Shown one piece after another: positions 26,163 through 35,342 of a stretch of 64,000 bases of DNA. Source of the DNA: Chelativorans alearensis (GTDB taxonomy: Bacteria > Pseudomonadota > Alphaproteobacteria > Rhizobiales > Rhizobiaceae). The first letter of the stretch is position 1. Each line of letters starts with the position of its first letter. The DNA lies in contig NZ_WQNI01000005.1 in assembly GCF_010993735.1 (NCBI RefSeq), positions 126,501 to 190,500 on the forward strand, read 5' to 3'. Position numbers and translations under genes: made by a program. The notes below the pieces were generated by a model. That model saw nothing but the letters and a program-made list of their open reading frames with translations, made no database searches and had not been told where the DNA came from.

Positions 26163-26669
26163 ATGGCGCTGGTCTCCCAGGAAGAACAGAAGAAAGGCCC
26201 CTCGCCCATCGTACAGGCGGCAGCGCTCCTGGTCGTGACCGCGCTCGCCGTCGGCATGGGATGGTACACGGGGGGGTATCTGGAAGGCCATCAGGCACCG
26301 GTCTCCGAACCCGGCACCATCAAGGACCAAGGCAGCGTCGAGAGCAAGGAAGAGCAGGTGGATGGCGAGGGCGAGGCCCGACCGGCGCCGACCGTCACCG
26401 TCCTCGATCCGATCACCGCCAATCTCGCCGACCCGACGGAGGTCTGGGTGCGCATGGAACTGGCGGTCGTCTTCGACGGCGAGCCGGACCCGGCGCTCGC
26501 CCGGGCGATCCACCAGGACCTCTTCGCCTACATGCGCACGGTCAAGCTGCGGCAGATCGAAAGCGCCAGCGGCTTTCAGTACCTCAAGGCGGACCTGCGC
26601 GAGCGCGCCCGCATCCGCAGCGAGGGCCGCGTCAGCGACGTTCTCGTCATAACCTTCATCTACGAATGA
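26163..26669 (+). CDS. fliL: Flagellar basal-body-associated protein FliL
   Basis: 168 residues from the ATG at 26163 (MALVSQEEQKKG); the frame is open further upstream only across flgH. One membrane segment lies at about residues 20-38, followed by an acidic linker and the FliL domain ending DVLVITFIYE. FliL surrounds the stator and supports torque. The stop overlaps the fliP start (ATGA). Confidence 0.93.
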   Translation: MALVSQEEQKKGPSPIVQAAALLVVTALAVGMGWYTGGYLEGHQAPVSEPGTIKDQGSVESKEEQVDGEGEARPAPTVTVLDPITANLADPTEVWVRMELAVVFDGEPDPALARAIHQDLFAYMRTVKLRQIESASGFQYLKADLRERARIRSEGRVSDVLVITFIYE

Positions 26670-27403
26670 AGCGCCTCGGCCTTGCCATAGCGATCCTTGT
26701 CGCCGCCGCGGCTCCCGCCGCCGCGCAGACGTTCGACCTCGGTGCCCTCGCCGGCGATGCGAACGGGACGACCGTCGGCTACATCATCCAGCTCTTCGGC
26801 CTTCTGACGGTGCTGTCGATCGCCCCTGGCCTCCTCATCATGGTGACGAGCTTCACCCGCTTCGTCATCGCCTTCTCCATCCTGCGCGCCGGCATGGGCC
26901 TGCCGACGACCCCGGCCAACCTCATCCTCATCAGCCTGGCGCTCTTCATGACATTCTACGTCATGGCGCCGACCTTCGACCGGGCGTGGAACGACGGCAT
27001 GCGCCCGCTGATGGATAACGAGATTTCCGAGGAAGTGGCGGTGGCGCGGATCGCCGAGCCGTTCCGTGCCTTCATGGCCGGCAATGTGCGGGAAGCAGAC
27101 TACAACCTCTTCGCCGACCTGGCTGCCGAGCGCGGCGGGGTTGAGGTCTCCCCTCAAACAGCCGATCTGCGCGTCCTCATCCCCGCCTTCATGATCTCCG
27201 AGATCCGCCGCGGATTCGAGATCGGCTTCCTCGTCGTGCTGCCCTTTCTGGTCATCGACCTGATCGTCGCCACCATCACCATGTCCATGGGCATGATGAT
27301 GCTGCCGCCAACCGTCGTTTCCCTGCCCTTCAAGATCCTGTTCTTCGTGCTTATCGACGGCTGGAACCTGCTCGTTGGCAGCCTCGTGCGCTCGTTCGCA
27401 TAG
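26666..27403 (+). CDS. fliP: Flagellar export-gate protein FliP
   Basis: 245 residues from the ATG at 26666. A cleavable signal (AIAILVAAAAPAAAQ) precedes four membrane segments. Diagnostic motifs are SIAPGLLIMVTSFTRFVIAFSILR, TPANLILISLALFMTFYVM and MGMMMLPPTVVSLPFKILFFVLIDGW. FliP forms the core export channel with FliQ and FliR, whose genes lie about 14-18 kb downstream. Last gene of the flgB unit; a palindromic repeat follows directly. Confidence 0.97.
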   Translation: MKRLGLAIAILVAAAAPAAAQTFDLGALAGDANGTTVGYIIQLFGLLTVLSIAPGLLIMVTSFTRFVIAFSILRAGMGLPTTPANLILISLALFMTFYVMAPTFDRAWNDGMRPLMDNEISEEVAVARIAEPFRAFMAGNVREADYNLFADLAAERGGVEVSPQTADLRVLIPAFMISEIRRGFEIGFLVVLPFLVIDLIVATITMSMGMMMLPPTVVSLPFKILFFVLIDGWNLLVGSLVRSFA

Positions 27404-27406
27404 ATA

Positions 27407-27451
27407 GCAATTCCAGGAAAAGCGGAAGCCGGTTTTCCCTCCGGAATTGCG
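27407..27451. repeat. Rhizobial intergenic palindromic repeat, copy 2
   Basis: Same element as at 887-928, bounded here by GCAATTCC and GGAATTGC. It starts three bases after the fliP stop and can fold into a long hairpin, so it may end or stabilise the flgB-fliP message before the flagellin unit. Confidence 0.78.
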
Positions 27452-27506
27452 ACAAAACAAAAAGTTCACGAATAATTTCACCTGATTACGATTTGGTAGG
27501 AAGTTC

Positions 27507-27597
27507 CCCGCCATAAAGGGCGCCGAACGCATGGCGGGCTGATCTCGAACGAGCTCACAGGCATGATGCCGTCCCGCCATACCGGATCGCCCGGTAT
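27507..27597 (+). promoter_or_regulatory. Structured flagellin mRNA leader with alternative stems
   Basis: CCCGCCAT occurs at 27507-27514 and again at 27573-27580; its complement ATGGCGGG lies between them at 27531-27538 and can pair with only one at a time. A third hairpin, ATACCGG / CCGGTAT (27579-27597), partly excludes the second stem. The start codon is 41 nt further on. In Caulobacter the FlbT protein acts on flagellin 5' leaders; flbT is present here at 40258-40695. Confidence 0.5.
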
Positions 27598-27638
27598 GTC
27601 CCTCAAAAATCTCCATTCGAATCAAAGGGGCACTTCCT

Positions 27639-28553
27639 ATGTCCAGCCTTCTGACCAATGCGTCCGCCATGACGGCGCTGCAGACCCTGACCAACATCAA
27701 CAAGGACCTCGCCACCACGCAGAACCGCATTTCCACCGGTCTGCGCGTGAACGAGGCGTCCGACAACGCCGCCTACTGGTCGATCGCCACCACGATGCGC
27801 TCGGACAACAAGGCCAACTCCGTCGTCCAGGACGCCCTCGGCCTCGCCGCCGGCAAGATCGACACCGCCTACACGGCGATGGACTCGGCCAAGGACGTGG
27901 TCGACCAGATCAAGGAAAAGGTCCTGCTCGCCAAGACGTCGAGCACCGAGGACCGCACCAAGATCCAGAGCGAGATCACTGCCCTGCAGGCGCAGCTCAC
28001 CGAGGCCGCCTCGGCAAGCTATGCCGGCTCCAGCCTTCTGACCACCGACTCCACGGGTACCGCGACCGAGTTCAGTGTCATCTCCTCCTACAGCCGTGAC
28101 GCTACCGGCAACGTCACGACCGGTGAGATCTCGGTGACGCTGGCCGACATCCGGCTGGTTGACAGCGGTGCCGACACTGGCATCCTCGACACCACGTTCA
28201 CGACCACCGGCGCCGGCGCCGTCACGGCATCGGTCCTGACGCTCGACGTCACCGCGGCGGGCTTGGACGACACGGACTTCAACGAGATGCTGACCGGCGT
28301 CGAAACCGCCCTCAGCGACATCGCCACCGGCGCCTCCTCGCTCGGTGCCGCCAAGTCGCGCATCGATCTGCAGACGAGCTTCACCTCGGCGCTGATGGAT
28401 GCCATCGACCGCGGCGTCGGCCAGCTCGTCGATGCCGACATGAACGAGGAGTCGACCCGCCTCGCCGCCCTGCAGACCCAGCAGCAGCTCGGCATCCAGG
28501 CGCTGTCGATCGCCAACTCCAACGCTCAGAGCATCCTGTCGCTGTTCCGCTAA
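27639..28553 (+). CDS. Flagellin
   Basis: 304 residues, a short rhizobial-type flagellin. The N-terminal D0/D1 helices (MTALQTLTNINKDLATTQNRISTGLRVNEASDNAAYW) and the C-terminal helix (LGIQALSIANSNAQSILSLFR) are conserved. The central domain (about residues 125-210) is variable. Only one flagellin gene lies in the window, although related bacteria often carry several. It is a single-gene unit with its own structured leader and a clear terminator, and lacks the CRCRCAAG-N10-TA element found at the basal-body units. Confidence 0.97.
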   Translation: MSSLLTNASAMTALQTLTNINKDLATTQNRISTGLRVNEASDNAAYWSIATTMRSDNKANSVVQDALGLAAGKIDTAYTAMDSAKDVVDQIKEKVLLAKTSSTEDRTKIQSEITALQAQLTEAASASYAGSSLLTTDSTGTATEFSVISSYSRDATGNVTTGEISVTLADIRLVDSGADTGILDTTFTTTGAGAVTASVLTLDVTAAGLDDTDFNEMLTGVETALSDIATGASSLGAAKSRIDLQTSFTSALMDAIDRGVGQLVDADMNEESTRLAALQTQQQLGIQALSIANSNAQSILSLFR

Positions 28554-28582
28554 GTTCGGGGAACAGCCCACCAAGCAGGAAG

Positions 28583-28616
28583 ATGGGGCCGTCTCGTGCG
28601 GCCCCATTTCATTTTC
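28583..28616 (+). terminator. Terminator of the flagellin gene
   Basis: Nine-base stem ATGGGGCCG / CGGCCCCAT with a seven-base loop, followed by TTCATTTTC. It lies 30 bases after the flagellin stop and abuts the fliF promoter element. Confidence 0.8.
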
Positions 28617-28639
28617 GCACAAGCTTCGACCGCTAGTCT
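28616..28639 (+). promoter_or_regulatory. Flagellar promoter element upstream of fliF
   Basis: CGCACAAG, ten bases, TAG then TCT, about 33 nt before the fliF TTG. The first 13 bases are identical to the flhA element at 42865-42888. In Brucella the regulator FtcR is known to bind the fliF promoter. Confidence 0.65.
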
Positions 28640-28671
28640 CGCCCCGGTTCATTGCTGGGAGTATCGGGGCG

Positions 28672-30315
28672 TTGCCGGAGCAGCTTCAGACCGTCGTCGA
28701 AAATCTGAAAAGCCTGGGGCCGCGGCGCCTCGCCATGATGGGCGGCGTCCTGGCGCTCGTCATGGCCGTCATCGTCGCCGGCGCCGTCTATCTCAACCGC
28801 CCCGCCTACGAGACGCTCTATGTCGGCCTGGAGCGTTCGGACGTGAACCAGATCGGCCTCGTGCTCGGCGAGGCGGGCATCGGCTTCGACGTGGTTTCGG
28901 ACGGCACGGCCGTGCTGGTGCCGGCCGGCAAGACGGCGCAGGCGCGCATGCTCCTCGCCGAAAAGGGCCTGCCGACCAGCACCAACGCCGGCTACGAGCT
29001 GTTCGACAATGTCGGCTCGCTAGGGCTCACCACCTTCATGCAAGAGGTGACCCGCGTGCGCGCGCTGGAGGGCGAGATCGCCCGCACCATCCAGTCCATC
29101 TCCGGGGTGAGGGCCGCGCGCGTGCATATCGTCATGGCCGAGCGCGGCAACTTCCGCCGCGAGGAGCAGGAGCCCTCCGCCTCAGTCGTCATCCGCGCCT
29201 CCGGTCTCGACGGCGCCGACAAGGCTGCCGCCATCCGCTACCTGGTCTCCGCCGCCGTGCCGGGGCTGGAGGCGGAAAAGGTGACCGTGCTCGATTCCTC
29301 CGGCGCGCTGCTCGCCGCCGGCGACGATCCGGCCAACAACACCGCCCAGCGCTCCATCGGCATCGAGCGCACGGTGGAAACCCAGGTGGAAGAGAACATT
29401 CGCCGCGCGCTCGCACCCTATCTCGGCCCCGATAACTTCCGCGCCAGCGTAAGGGCCGAGGTCAACACCGACGCCCGCCAGGTGGAGGAGATCATCTACG
29501 ATCCGGATTCGCGCGTCGAGCGGTCCGTGCAGATCGTGCGCTCCAGCGACAACGCCACCCAGGAGACGGCGGCCACGCCGACGACCGTCCTGCAGAACCT
29601 GCCGCAGGAGGAAACGCCGGCGGCCGAATTGCCCCGCTCCTCCGAGGAGAGCGAACGGCGCGAGGAAACCACCAACTATGAACTCAACACGAAACGCATC
29701 GCCACCACCAGCAACGGCTACCAGGTCTCCAAGCTCTCCATCGCCGTGGTGGTGAATGAGGCACGCCTTACCGCCATCCTCGGCGAGGGCGCCGCGCCCG
29801 ATCAGGTAGAGGCGCGCATCGAGGAGATACAGGCGGTCGTGGCCTCGGCCACCGGCTTCAGCCAAGCACGCGGCGATGTGCTGAACGTCACCGCCGTCGA
29901 ATTCATCGACGGGCTCGACGGGGTGGAGATCGCCGAGCCCGGCCCCCTGGCCTTCGTCAACCGGCACGCCGGCACGTTGATCAACGCCGCCGCCTTCGTG
30001 CTCGTCGCCTTCCTCGTCACCTGGTTCGGCCTGAAGCCGCTCGGCACCGCGTTGATGCGGCCGGCGGCCGTCGGCGAACTGGAGTCGGCCGCCGCGCAGC
30101 GCTCGCTGCCCAACCCCGCCGGCGAGCCGCGCCTGCCCACCGCCGGCGACGAGGAGGCGGACGGCCTGGAGATGGAAGAAGAGAACGAGGAGTTCCGGCT
30201 GAAGATCAGGCCGGCGCCCCAGGCGCGCCTCGCCCGCATGGTCGACCTTAGCGAGGAACGCACGGCCCACATCCTGCGCAAATGGGCACGCACCGAAGCG
30301 GAGGCCGCGGGCTGA
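28672..30315 (+). CDS. fliF: Flagellar MS-ring protein FliF (TTG start)
   Basis: 547 residues. The TTG at 28672 has GGGAG ten bases upstream. Membrane segments lie near residues 20-42 and 425-445. The periplasmic part carries YVGLERSDVNQIGLVLGEAGI and RVRALEGEIARTIQSISGVRAARVHIVMAER. The C-terminal cytoplasmic tail that binds FliG is present (about 500-547). FliF forms the MS ring on which the C-ring and rod assemble. Its TGA overlaps the ATG of the next gene. Confidence 0.96.
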   Translation: MPEQLQTVVENLKSLGPRRLAMMGGVLALVMAVIVAGAVYLNRPAYETLYVGLERSDVNQIGLVLGEAGIGFDVVSDGTAVLVPAGKTAQARMLLAEKGLPTSTNAGYELFDNVGSLGLTTFMQEVTRVRALEGEIARTIQSISGVRAARVHIVMAERGNFRREEQEPSASVVIRASGLDGADKAAAIRYLVSAAVPGLEAEKVTVLDSSGALLAAGDDPANNTAQRSIGIERTVETQVEENIRRALAPYLGPDNFRASVRAEVNTDARQVEEIIYDPDSRVERSVQIVRSSDNATQETAATPTTVLQNLPQEETPAAELPRSSEESERREETTNYELNTKRIATTSNGYQVSKLSIAVVVNEARLTAILGEGAAPDQVEARIEEIQAVVASATGFSQARGDVLNVTAVEFIDGLDGVEIAEPGPLAFVNRHAGTLINAAAFVLVAFLVTWFGLKPLGTALMRPAAVGELESAAAQRSLPNPAGEPRLPTAGDEEADGLEMEEENEEFRLKIRPAPQARLARMVDLSEERTAHILRKWARTEAEAAG

Positions 30316-30956
30316 TGCCGGTTGTGGCCCTTGCCGACGCGCTGCCGGATTTCGGCGCCGGAGCATCCGCGCCCGGCAAGCGCAAACCCGCCGCGGACAC
30401 TTTCGGAACGCTGCGGGAGGCGCCCCCGGCGCCAGCTGTGGCTACGGCCGAACGGCGGCCGACGATCGAGGAGATCGTTGCCAAAGCCGAGGCCACGCTC
30501 ACCGAACGTCTGCAGCGCGAGCATGAAGAGAAGCTTGCTGCCGAGCGAGAGCGCCACGCCGCCGAGATGGAAGAGGCGATGACCCGTCTTGGCGAGGAAG
30601 CCGGTACTGCGGTTGCCGCCCGCTTCGCCGAAATGCAGCGGGAGGTAGTGGCGCTCACCAGCGCCGTGACGGCGCGCATCCTCGGCGTGGTGCTTACCGA
30701 AGACCTGCAGAAGCGCGCCGTCGACGAACTCGCGCGCATCGTCGAGGCGGCGCTGGAGGACCGTGAGGCGGTGCGCATACGCATCCGCGGCACCACGCTT
30801 CTGTGCAGCGCCTTGAAGGGCAAGCTCGGCGAGCGTGCTCAGCAGGTGGGCTTTACCGAGGCATCCGGCTTCGACCTGACCGCCGAGATAGACGAGAGCC
30901 TGTTCGAGACGCGCCTTGCCGAATGGTCCGAGGCGCTGGCCGAGGTTCTGTCATGA
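30315..30956 (+). CDS. fliH: FliH-like regulator of the export ATPase
   Basis: 213 residues from the ATG at 30315, coupled to the fliF stop (TGATG). The layout fits FliH: a proline-rich N-terminus, a long charged coiled coil (about residues 55-110, rich in Glu, Arg and Ala), and a C-terminal domain (AVDELARIVEAALEDREAVRIRIRG...). Rhizobial homologues are often listed as hypothetical; I assign FliH from layout and position, since fliI is present and no other candidate exists. Its stop overlaps the motB start (ATGA). Confidence 0.72.
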   Translation: MPVVALADALPDFGAGASAPGKRKPAADTFGTLREAPPAPAVATAERRPTIEEIVAKAEATLTERLQREHEEKLAAERERHAAEMEEAMTRLGEEAGTAVAARFAEMQREVVALTSAVTARILGVVLTEDLQKRAVDELARIVEAALEDREAVRIRIRGTTLLCSALKGKLGERAQQVGFTEASGFDLTAEIDESLFETRLAEWSEALAEVLS

Positions 30957-32257
30957 GCGTGGCCGACGGCGAGGAGCGCCACCCCGAGATCATCATCGTG
31001 CGCCGCGGCGGCGATGATGAGGACGAAGGCCATCACGGCGGCGTATGGAAGATCGCCTTCGCCGACTTCATGACGGCGATGATGTGCTTCTTCCTCGTCA
31101 TGTGGCTCATCAACGCCGCCAACGAGCAGACGCGCGCTGCCCTCGCCAGCTATTTCAACCCCGTCAAGCTCATCGACCGCAACACCAACCGCAAGGGCCT
31201 GGAGGAGATCGGCCAGGGCCCGCAGGCAACGTCGAGCGACACCGACGCGGAAAAGATCACCGATGCCCCGGCCGGCGAAAACGACAAGACCTCCGGTCCC
31301 TCGACCTTCAAGAACTCGGCCGACCTCGCCGACACGCGCAAATATTCTGACCAGAACTTCTTCTCCAATCCCTATGCCGTGCTGGCCGAGATCGCTGCCG
31401 ACATCGGCACTGAGCAGAACATCTCCGAAAAAGGCGAGGGCGGCCAACAGGACGCTGGCCCCTCCTCCGGTGCCTCCGGCGGCGAAGCCTACCGCGATCC
31501 CTTCGCGCCGGACTTCTGGTCGCAGCAGGTCGCCGTCCCGCGGATCGGCGTGGAGGGCGACCCCGATGAGGCCCGCGAGCAACCGGCTGGCGCCGACGCC
31601 GAAGCTGCCGAGACGGGCAAGCATCAGCTTGCCGCCGCCAACGCGGAGATCGAGCTGGAAAGCCGGCAGGAAGAGGCCACGTCACTCGCGCCCGTCCCTG
31701 AGGTGGAGCCGCTTGCAGCCCGACCGGAAGAACCCGAGCAGGCACGCAACGAGAAAAAAGCACGAGAAGCCGAACCGGACGTCAAAGCCACCGAGGCGCG
31801 CGAGAAGACCGCCGATGCGGTGCGCACCGAGATCATGGAGGCACTGGCGAGCGAAGGCCTCGACACCTCCGTCACCGTGACGTCGGGAGAGGACGGCGTG
31901 CTGATCTCCGTCACCGACGAAGTGAAAAACGGCATGTTCGCTGTCGGCTCGGCGGTGCCGGTGCGCCAGCTCGTGCTGGCCATGGAAAAGATCGGCCGCA
32001 CGCTCGCAGAGCGCCCCGGCGCCATCCGCGTGCACGGCCACACTGACGCACGGCCGTTCAACAGCGGCGATTACGACAACTGGCGGCTGTCCACCGCTCG
32101 TGCCCATGCGGCGCAGTACATGCTGGTGCGCGGCGGCCTGGACGAAGGCCGCATCGCCGAAGTGGCGGGCTTCGCCGACCGGCGTCTGAAGCTGCCCGAC
32201 GACCCGCTGGCCGACGCCAACCGCCGCATCGACATCCTCTTGGAGGTGCAGCGATGA
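30953..32257 (+). CDS. motB: Flagellar stator protein MotB
   Basis: 434 residues from the ATG at 30953. The membrane segment (WKIAFADFMTAMMCFFLVMWLI, about 32-53) carries the conserved proton-accepting Asp at residue 38. A long Glu/Ala-rich linker (about 70-300) is characteristic of rhizobial MotB and is thought to contact MotC. The C-terminal OmpA-like domain (IRVHGHTDARPFNSGDYDNWRLSTARA) binds peptidoglycan. Overlaps motC by 4 bases. Confidence 0.95.
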   Translation: MSVADGEERHPEIIIVRRGGDDEDEGHHGGVWKIAFADFMTAMMCFFLVMWLINAANEQTRAALASYFNPVKLIDRNTNRKGLEEIGQGPQATSSDTDAEKITDAPAGENDKTSGPSTFKNSADLADTRKYSDQNFFSNPYAVLAEIAADIGTEQNISEKGEGGQQDAGPSSGASGGEAYRDPFAPDFWSQQVAVPRIGVEGDPDEAREQPAGADAEAAETGKHQLAAANAEIELESRQEEATSLAPVPEVEPLAARPEEPEQARNEKKAREAEPDVKATEAREKTADAVRTEIMEALASEGLDTSVTVTSGEDGVLISVTDEVKNGMFAVGSAVPVRQLVLAMEKIGRTLAERPGAIRVHGHTDARPFNSGDYDNWRLSTARAHAAQYMLVRGGLDEGRIAEVAGFADRRLKLPDDPLADANRRIDILLEVQR

Positions 32258-33399
32258 AGCGGTATCTCGGCGCCATCGCCCTTGCCGCCATGCTGTCCGG
32301 CCAGGCCCTGGCCGGCGGGCTGCAACCCTTTCAGATGGTGCGTTCGCTGCAGCGCCTGCAAGACCGGATCGCCGACGGCGACCACGCCGCCCTTCCCATG
32401 CAGCGCAAGCTTCTGGGCATCATAGACGAGCGCCTGCGCGCAGCCGGGCCGGAGGAGTTCGACGACCCGCACAACTTCCACGCCCTCCTCGTCTACGGCG
32501 CCAGCGGCGGCAACCCCGCGACGCTGGACATGGCCGTCTCGCGCCTCGCCTTGGAGGGAATGGAACAGACATTGGGCGACGGCCTCGTGCGCTACGCCCG
32601 CGGCGATTTCTCCGGCGCGCGCGAAATCCTGCGCGACGTCGAGCCGCTGGATGTGACCGATGAGCTGTCGGCCCCGCTGGCGCTGGTGATCGGCTCACTC
32701 CTGGTGCAGGAAAACCCTTCGGGCGCGCTCCGCCTGTTCGACGAGGCCCGGCTCCTGAGCCCCGGCACGCTGATCGAGGAGGCGGCGCTGCGCCGCACCA
32801 TCGCCGTCAGCGCGACGTTGCACGATGTGGACCGTTTTGCCCTGGCGGCATCGCAATATGTCCGCCGTTTCCTGCACTCGCCCTACGCCAGCCAGTTCGC
32901 CGAGGCCTTCGTCTCCGCCATCATCACCCTGCACGAAGAGGTCGACCTCGAATTGATCGAGGAGGTGGCAATGGAGATGAACACCGAGCAGGCGCACGTC
33001 ATCTACCTGCGGATAGCCCGCCAGAGCGCCATCGAGGGCCACGAAAGACTGCTCGCCTTCGCCTCCCGCAATGCCGAGAAATACGTGGCCGGAGAGCAGG
33101 AGGAGAGCGACCCGCGCGCCATCCTCTACGCCAACGTCGCCTCCGTGAACTCGCAGAACGCGGGCGACGTGCTGGAGACGCTGAAGGGTATCGACGTGCG
33201 GCGTCTTTCCGCGAACGACCGGCGCTTGCTGAAGGCGGCGACTAAGATCGCCGAAAGGGTGGTGGCGCGCCCGGTCTCCCCGGAACCCATGGCGCAAGAA
33301 GAAACGCCGCCCGAGGATGGCGGGGACACCGCCTTCGTCGCCGAGACCTTGGAAAGGCTCCATGCGATCGACGCGCTGCTTCAGGAGGAGACACCATGA
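32254..33399 (+). CDS. motC: Periplasmic motility protein MotC
   Basis: 381 residues with a signal peptide (LGAIALAAMLSGQALAG). The mature protein is largely helical with a short acidic C-terminus. In Sinorhizobium meliloti MotC is periplasmic and acts with MotB to support torque, aided by MotE. Length, gene order and the ARQSAIEGHERLLAFASRNAEKYV region fit the family. It overlaps motB and fliK by 4 bases each. Confidence 0.93.
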   Translation: MKRYLGAIALAAMLSGQALAGGLQPFQMVRSLQRLQDRIADGDHAALPMQRKLLGIIDERLRAAGPEEFDDPHNFHALLVYGASGGNPATLDMAVSRLALEGMEQTLGDGLVRYARGDFSGAREILRDVEPLDVTDELSAPLALVIGSLLVQENPSGALRLFDEARLLSPGTLIEEAALRRTIAVSATLHDVDRFALAASQYVRRFLHSPYASQFAEAFVSAIITLHEEVDLELIEEVAMEMNTEQAHVIYLRIARQSAIEGHERLLAFASRNAEKYVAGEQEESDPRAILYANVASVNSQNAGDVLETLKGIDVRRLSANDRRLLKAATKIAERVVARPVSPEPMAQEETPPEDGGDTAFVAETLERLHAIDALLQEETP

Positions 33400-34697
33400 C
33401 CGAGGCCGTGAAAGCCGCTGGCCTTGCCGCCATCTTCGGTGCGCGGGACGGTGCGCGCGGCTATAAGGGGTCTCCCCTGCAGGCACCAGCCTTCAGCGAT
33501 GCCCTGCTGGAGGATGGAAACAAGATGCCGACCCTACTGCGGGAAACGGACGGCCACACATGGCGCCTCGCCGACCTCGCCGAAAAGCTCTCCCTCCCCT
33601 TGCAGCATGGAGCCGGCGCACCGGGGGAAGAAGGATTCGGTGAAGACAAAACCCTCGACATGCTGCCGGTGACGAAGAAAGCCGAAGCACCGGAGCATGA
33701 GGACGGAGAAACCAGCACCGCCCCCTCAACCGACGAAGCGAAAGAGGATGAAATCGCGACCGCGATGGATCCGGCGCGGCCAGACACGGCCATATCGGAG
33801 CGAAAGGCTGCAGGCTCCGAGAAGGCCGCCGCCACCTCCCCCTCGCCCGGTTCGTCCGATGCACCCGATACGAACGACGCGGCCCTCCTCCGCGACAGCG
33901 CGCCACCGGCCAGCATAACCACCACGGACAAGACAAACGCCCGGCAGAACCCGCAGGAACTCTCCTCTCTTCCCGAGGCCGACCAGCCGGCACCACCGCG
34001 CCTTACAGACAGCGCCGAGCCTTCCGCGAAGACCGACACACGCCCCGCCTCGACGCTGACGGCGCAGGACGGAGCCAGACAGGACAACCCCTCCGGCGGC
34101 AGCCGCCAGGACGCCGAGAGCGGCAAGCCGCCGGTGCGTGTGGTGAGCGTCCAGTCCGCCCCCGCGCCGGCCTCCCCCTTCGGCACGAGCCCCACGAGCG
34201 CCGCCCTCATCTCCACGCTCGAGGCCAGTCCGGCCTTCGCATCGGCCGCGATGGAAGCCGCCAACGCCATCGCCACCGGCACACAGCGCGCAAACGAAAC
34301 CCTGCACACCCTGAAAATCCAGCTTCAGCCGGCCGAACTCGGCCCCGTGACGGCCCGTCTCAGCATTTCCGGCGACAAACTTTTGGTTGAATTGCAGGTC
34401 GAGACCGCGGAAGCCCGGCAGAAGCTGAATGCCGATGGCGAAGCCATGACGCGGGCATTGCGCGCGCTCGGCTACGAGGTGGATCGCGTGACGGTCCAGC
34501 AGGCGCCGGGCGGCACGAACGCCAACGCGGGCAGCGGCACGAGCGGCCGCGAACCCGGCTTCCAGTCGGCCGCCGACGAGGGACGGCAAGGCGGAGGCAC
34601 CCGGGGTGAAGGCAACCGCAGCGGCGAACGGCACGGCACCCGCGGAAGGGACGAGGACCATCGCGATGCTGACGCGGGCCGCGGTCTTTATATCTAG
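33396..34697 (+). CDS. fliK: Hook-length control protein FliK (formerly MotD)
   Basis: 433 residues. The first 300 are low-complexity, rich in Ala, Pro, Ser, Thr and charged residues, as expected for the ruler part. The conserved C-terminal domain begins near residue 305 (LKIQLQPAELGPVTARLSISGDKLLVELQVETAEARQKL). The S. meliloti homologue MotD was reassigned as FliK. It stops export of hook subunits by acting on FlhB. The Gly/Arg-rich end overlaps the start of the lytic transglycosylase gene by 32 bases. Confidence 0.93.
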   Translation: MTEAVKAAGLAAIFGARDGARGYKGSPLQAPAFSDALLEDGNKMPTLLRETDGHTWRLADLAEKLSLPLQHGAGAPGEEGFGEDKTLDMLPVTKKAEAPEHEDGETSTAPSTDEAKEDEIATAMDPARPDTAISERKAAGSEKAAATSPSPGSSDAPDTNDAALLRDSAPPASITTTDKTNARQNPQELSSLPEADQPAPPRLTDSAEPSAKTDTRPASTLTAQDGARQDNPSGGSRQDAESGKPPVRVVSVQSAPAPASPFGTSPTSAALISTLEASPAFASAAMEAANAIATGTQRANETLHTLKIQLQPAELGPVTARLSISGDKLLVELQVETAEARQKLNADGEAMTRALRALGYEVDRVTVQQAPGGTNANAGSGTSGREPGFQSAADEGRQGGGTRGEGNRSGERHGTRGRDEDHRDADAGRGLYI

Positions 34698-35217
34698 CCT
34701 GCTCTTCTCGACCGCCCTCGCCGCGGCCAATCCGTGCGAGGCCGAAATCCTGCGCGCAGCGCAGAAATACGACGTTCCGCCCGGCATCCTCTATTCGGTA
34801 GGCCTTACGGAAACCGGCGTGAAAGGCAGCCTGCAGCCGTATGCGCTGAACATCGAGGGCAAGGCCGTCTTCGCCCGCAGCACCAGGGAAGCGGCAACGG
34901 AGTTCGCAAAGGCACGGGAGCGCGGCGCCAGGCTGATCGACCTCGGCTGCATGCAGATCAACCACCACTACCACGGCGACCGGTTCGGCAGCCTCGCCGA
35001 GATGCTCGACCCGCGCCGCAACGTCGACTACGCGGCCCGCTTCCTAGCCCAGCTGAAGCGGCGACACGGGACCTGGTCCATGGCCGTTGCGCGCTATCAT
35101 GCCGGGCCCGACAACGATCCCGCGCAGAAGCGCTACCTGTGCCGCGTCATCGCCAACATGGTCGCCACCGGCTTCGGCGAGTGGACACCGCAAGCGCGCT
35201 CCTTCTGCCACTCCTGA
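34666..35217 (+). CDS. Periplasmic SLT-type lytic transglycosylase, probably flagellum-linked
   Basis: 183 residues from the ATG at 34666, inside the end of fliK; GAGGA lies upstream. Signal peptide TRAAVFISSLLFSTALAAA. The SLT-type domain has the catalytic Glu in GLTETGVKG and the motifs RLIDLGCMQINHHYHGD, AARFLAQLKRRHGTWSMAVARYHAG. It would cut peptidoglycan glycan strands. Because FlgJ here lacks a muramidase domain, this enzyme is a good candidate to clear the wall for the rod, as SltF does in Rhodobacter; that role is inferred. Confidence 0.85.
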   Translation: MLTRAAVFISSLLFSTALAAANPCEAEILRAAQKYDVPPGILYSVGLTETGVKGSLQPYALNIEGKAVFARSTREAATEFAKARERGARLIDLGCMQINHHYHGDRFGSLAEMLDPRRNVDYAARFLAQLKRRHGTWSMAVARYHAGPDNDPAQKRYLCRVIANMVATGFGEWTPQARSFCHS

Positions 35218-35342
35218 TTGAAGTCCCGATTCGCACCTGCGGATCAAAATATCCCTAAAGATTTATTACAAAAATAAATAGTTGTGCGAGATTCCTCTCA
35301 CCGGGTACCTCTTGGTGGGGTAACTGATTCGGAGGCGGGCTG

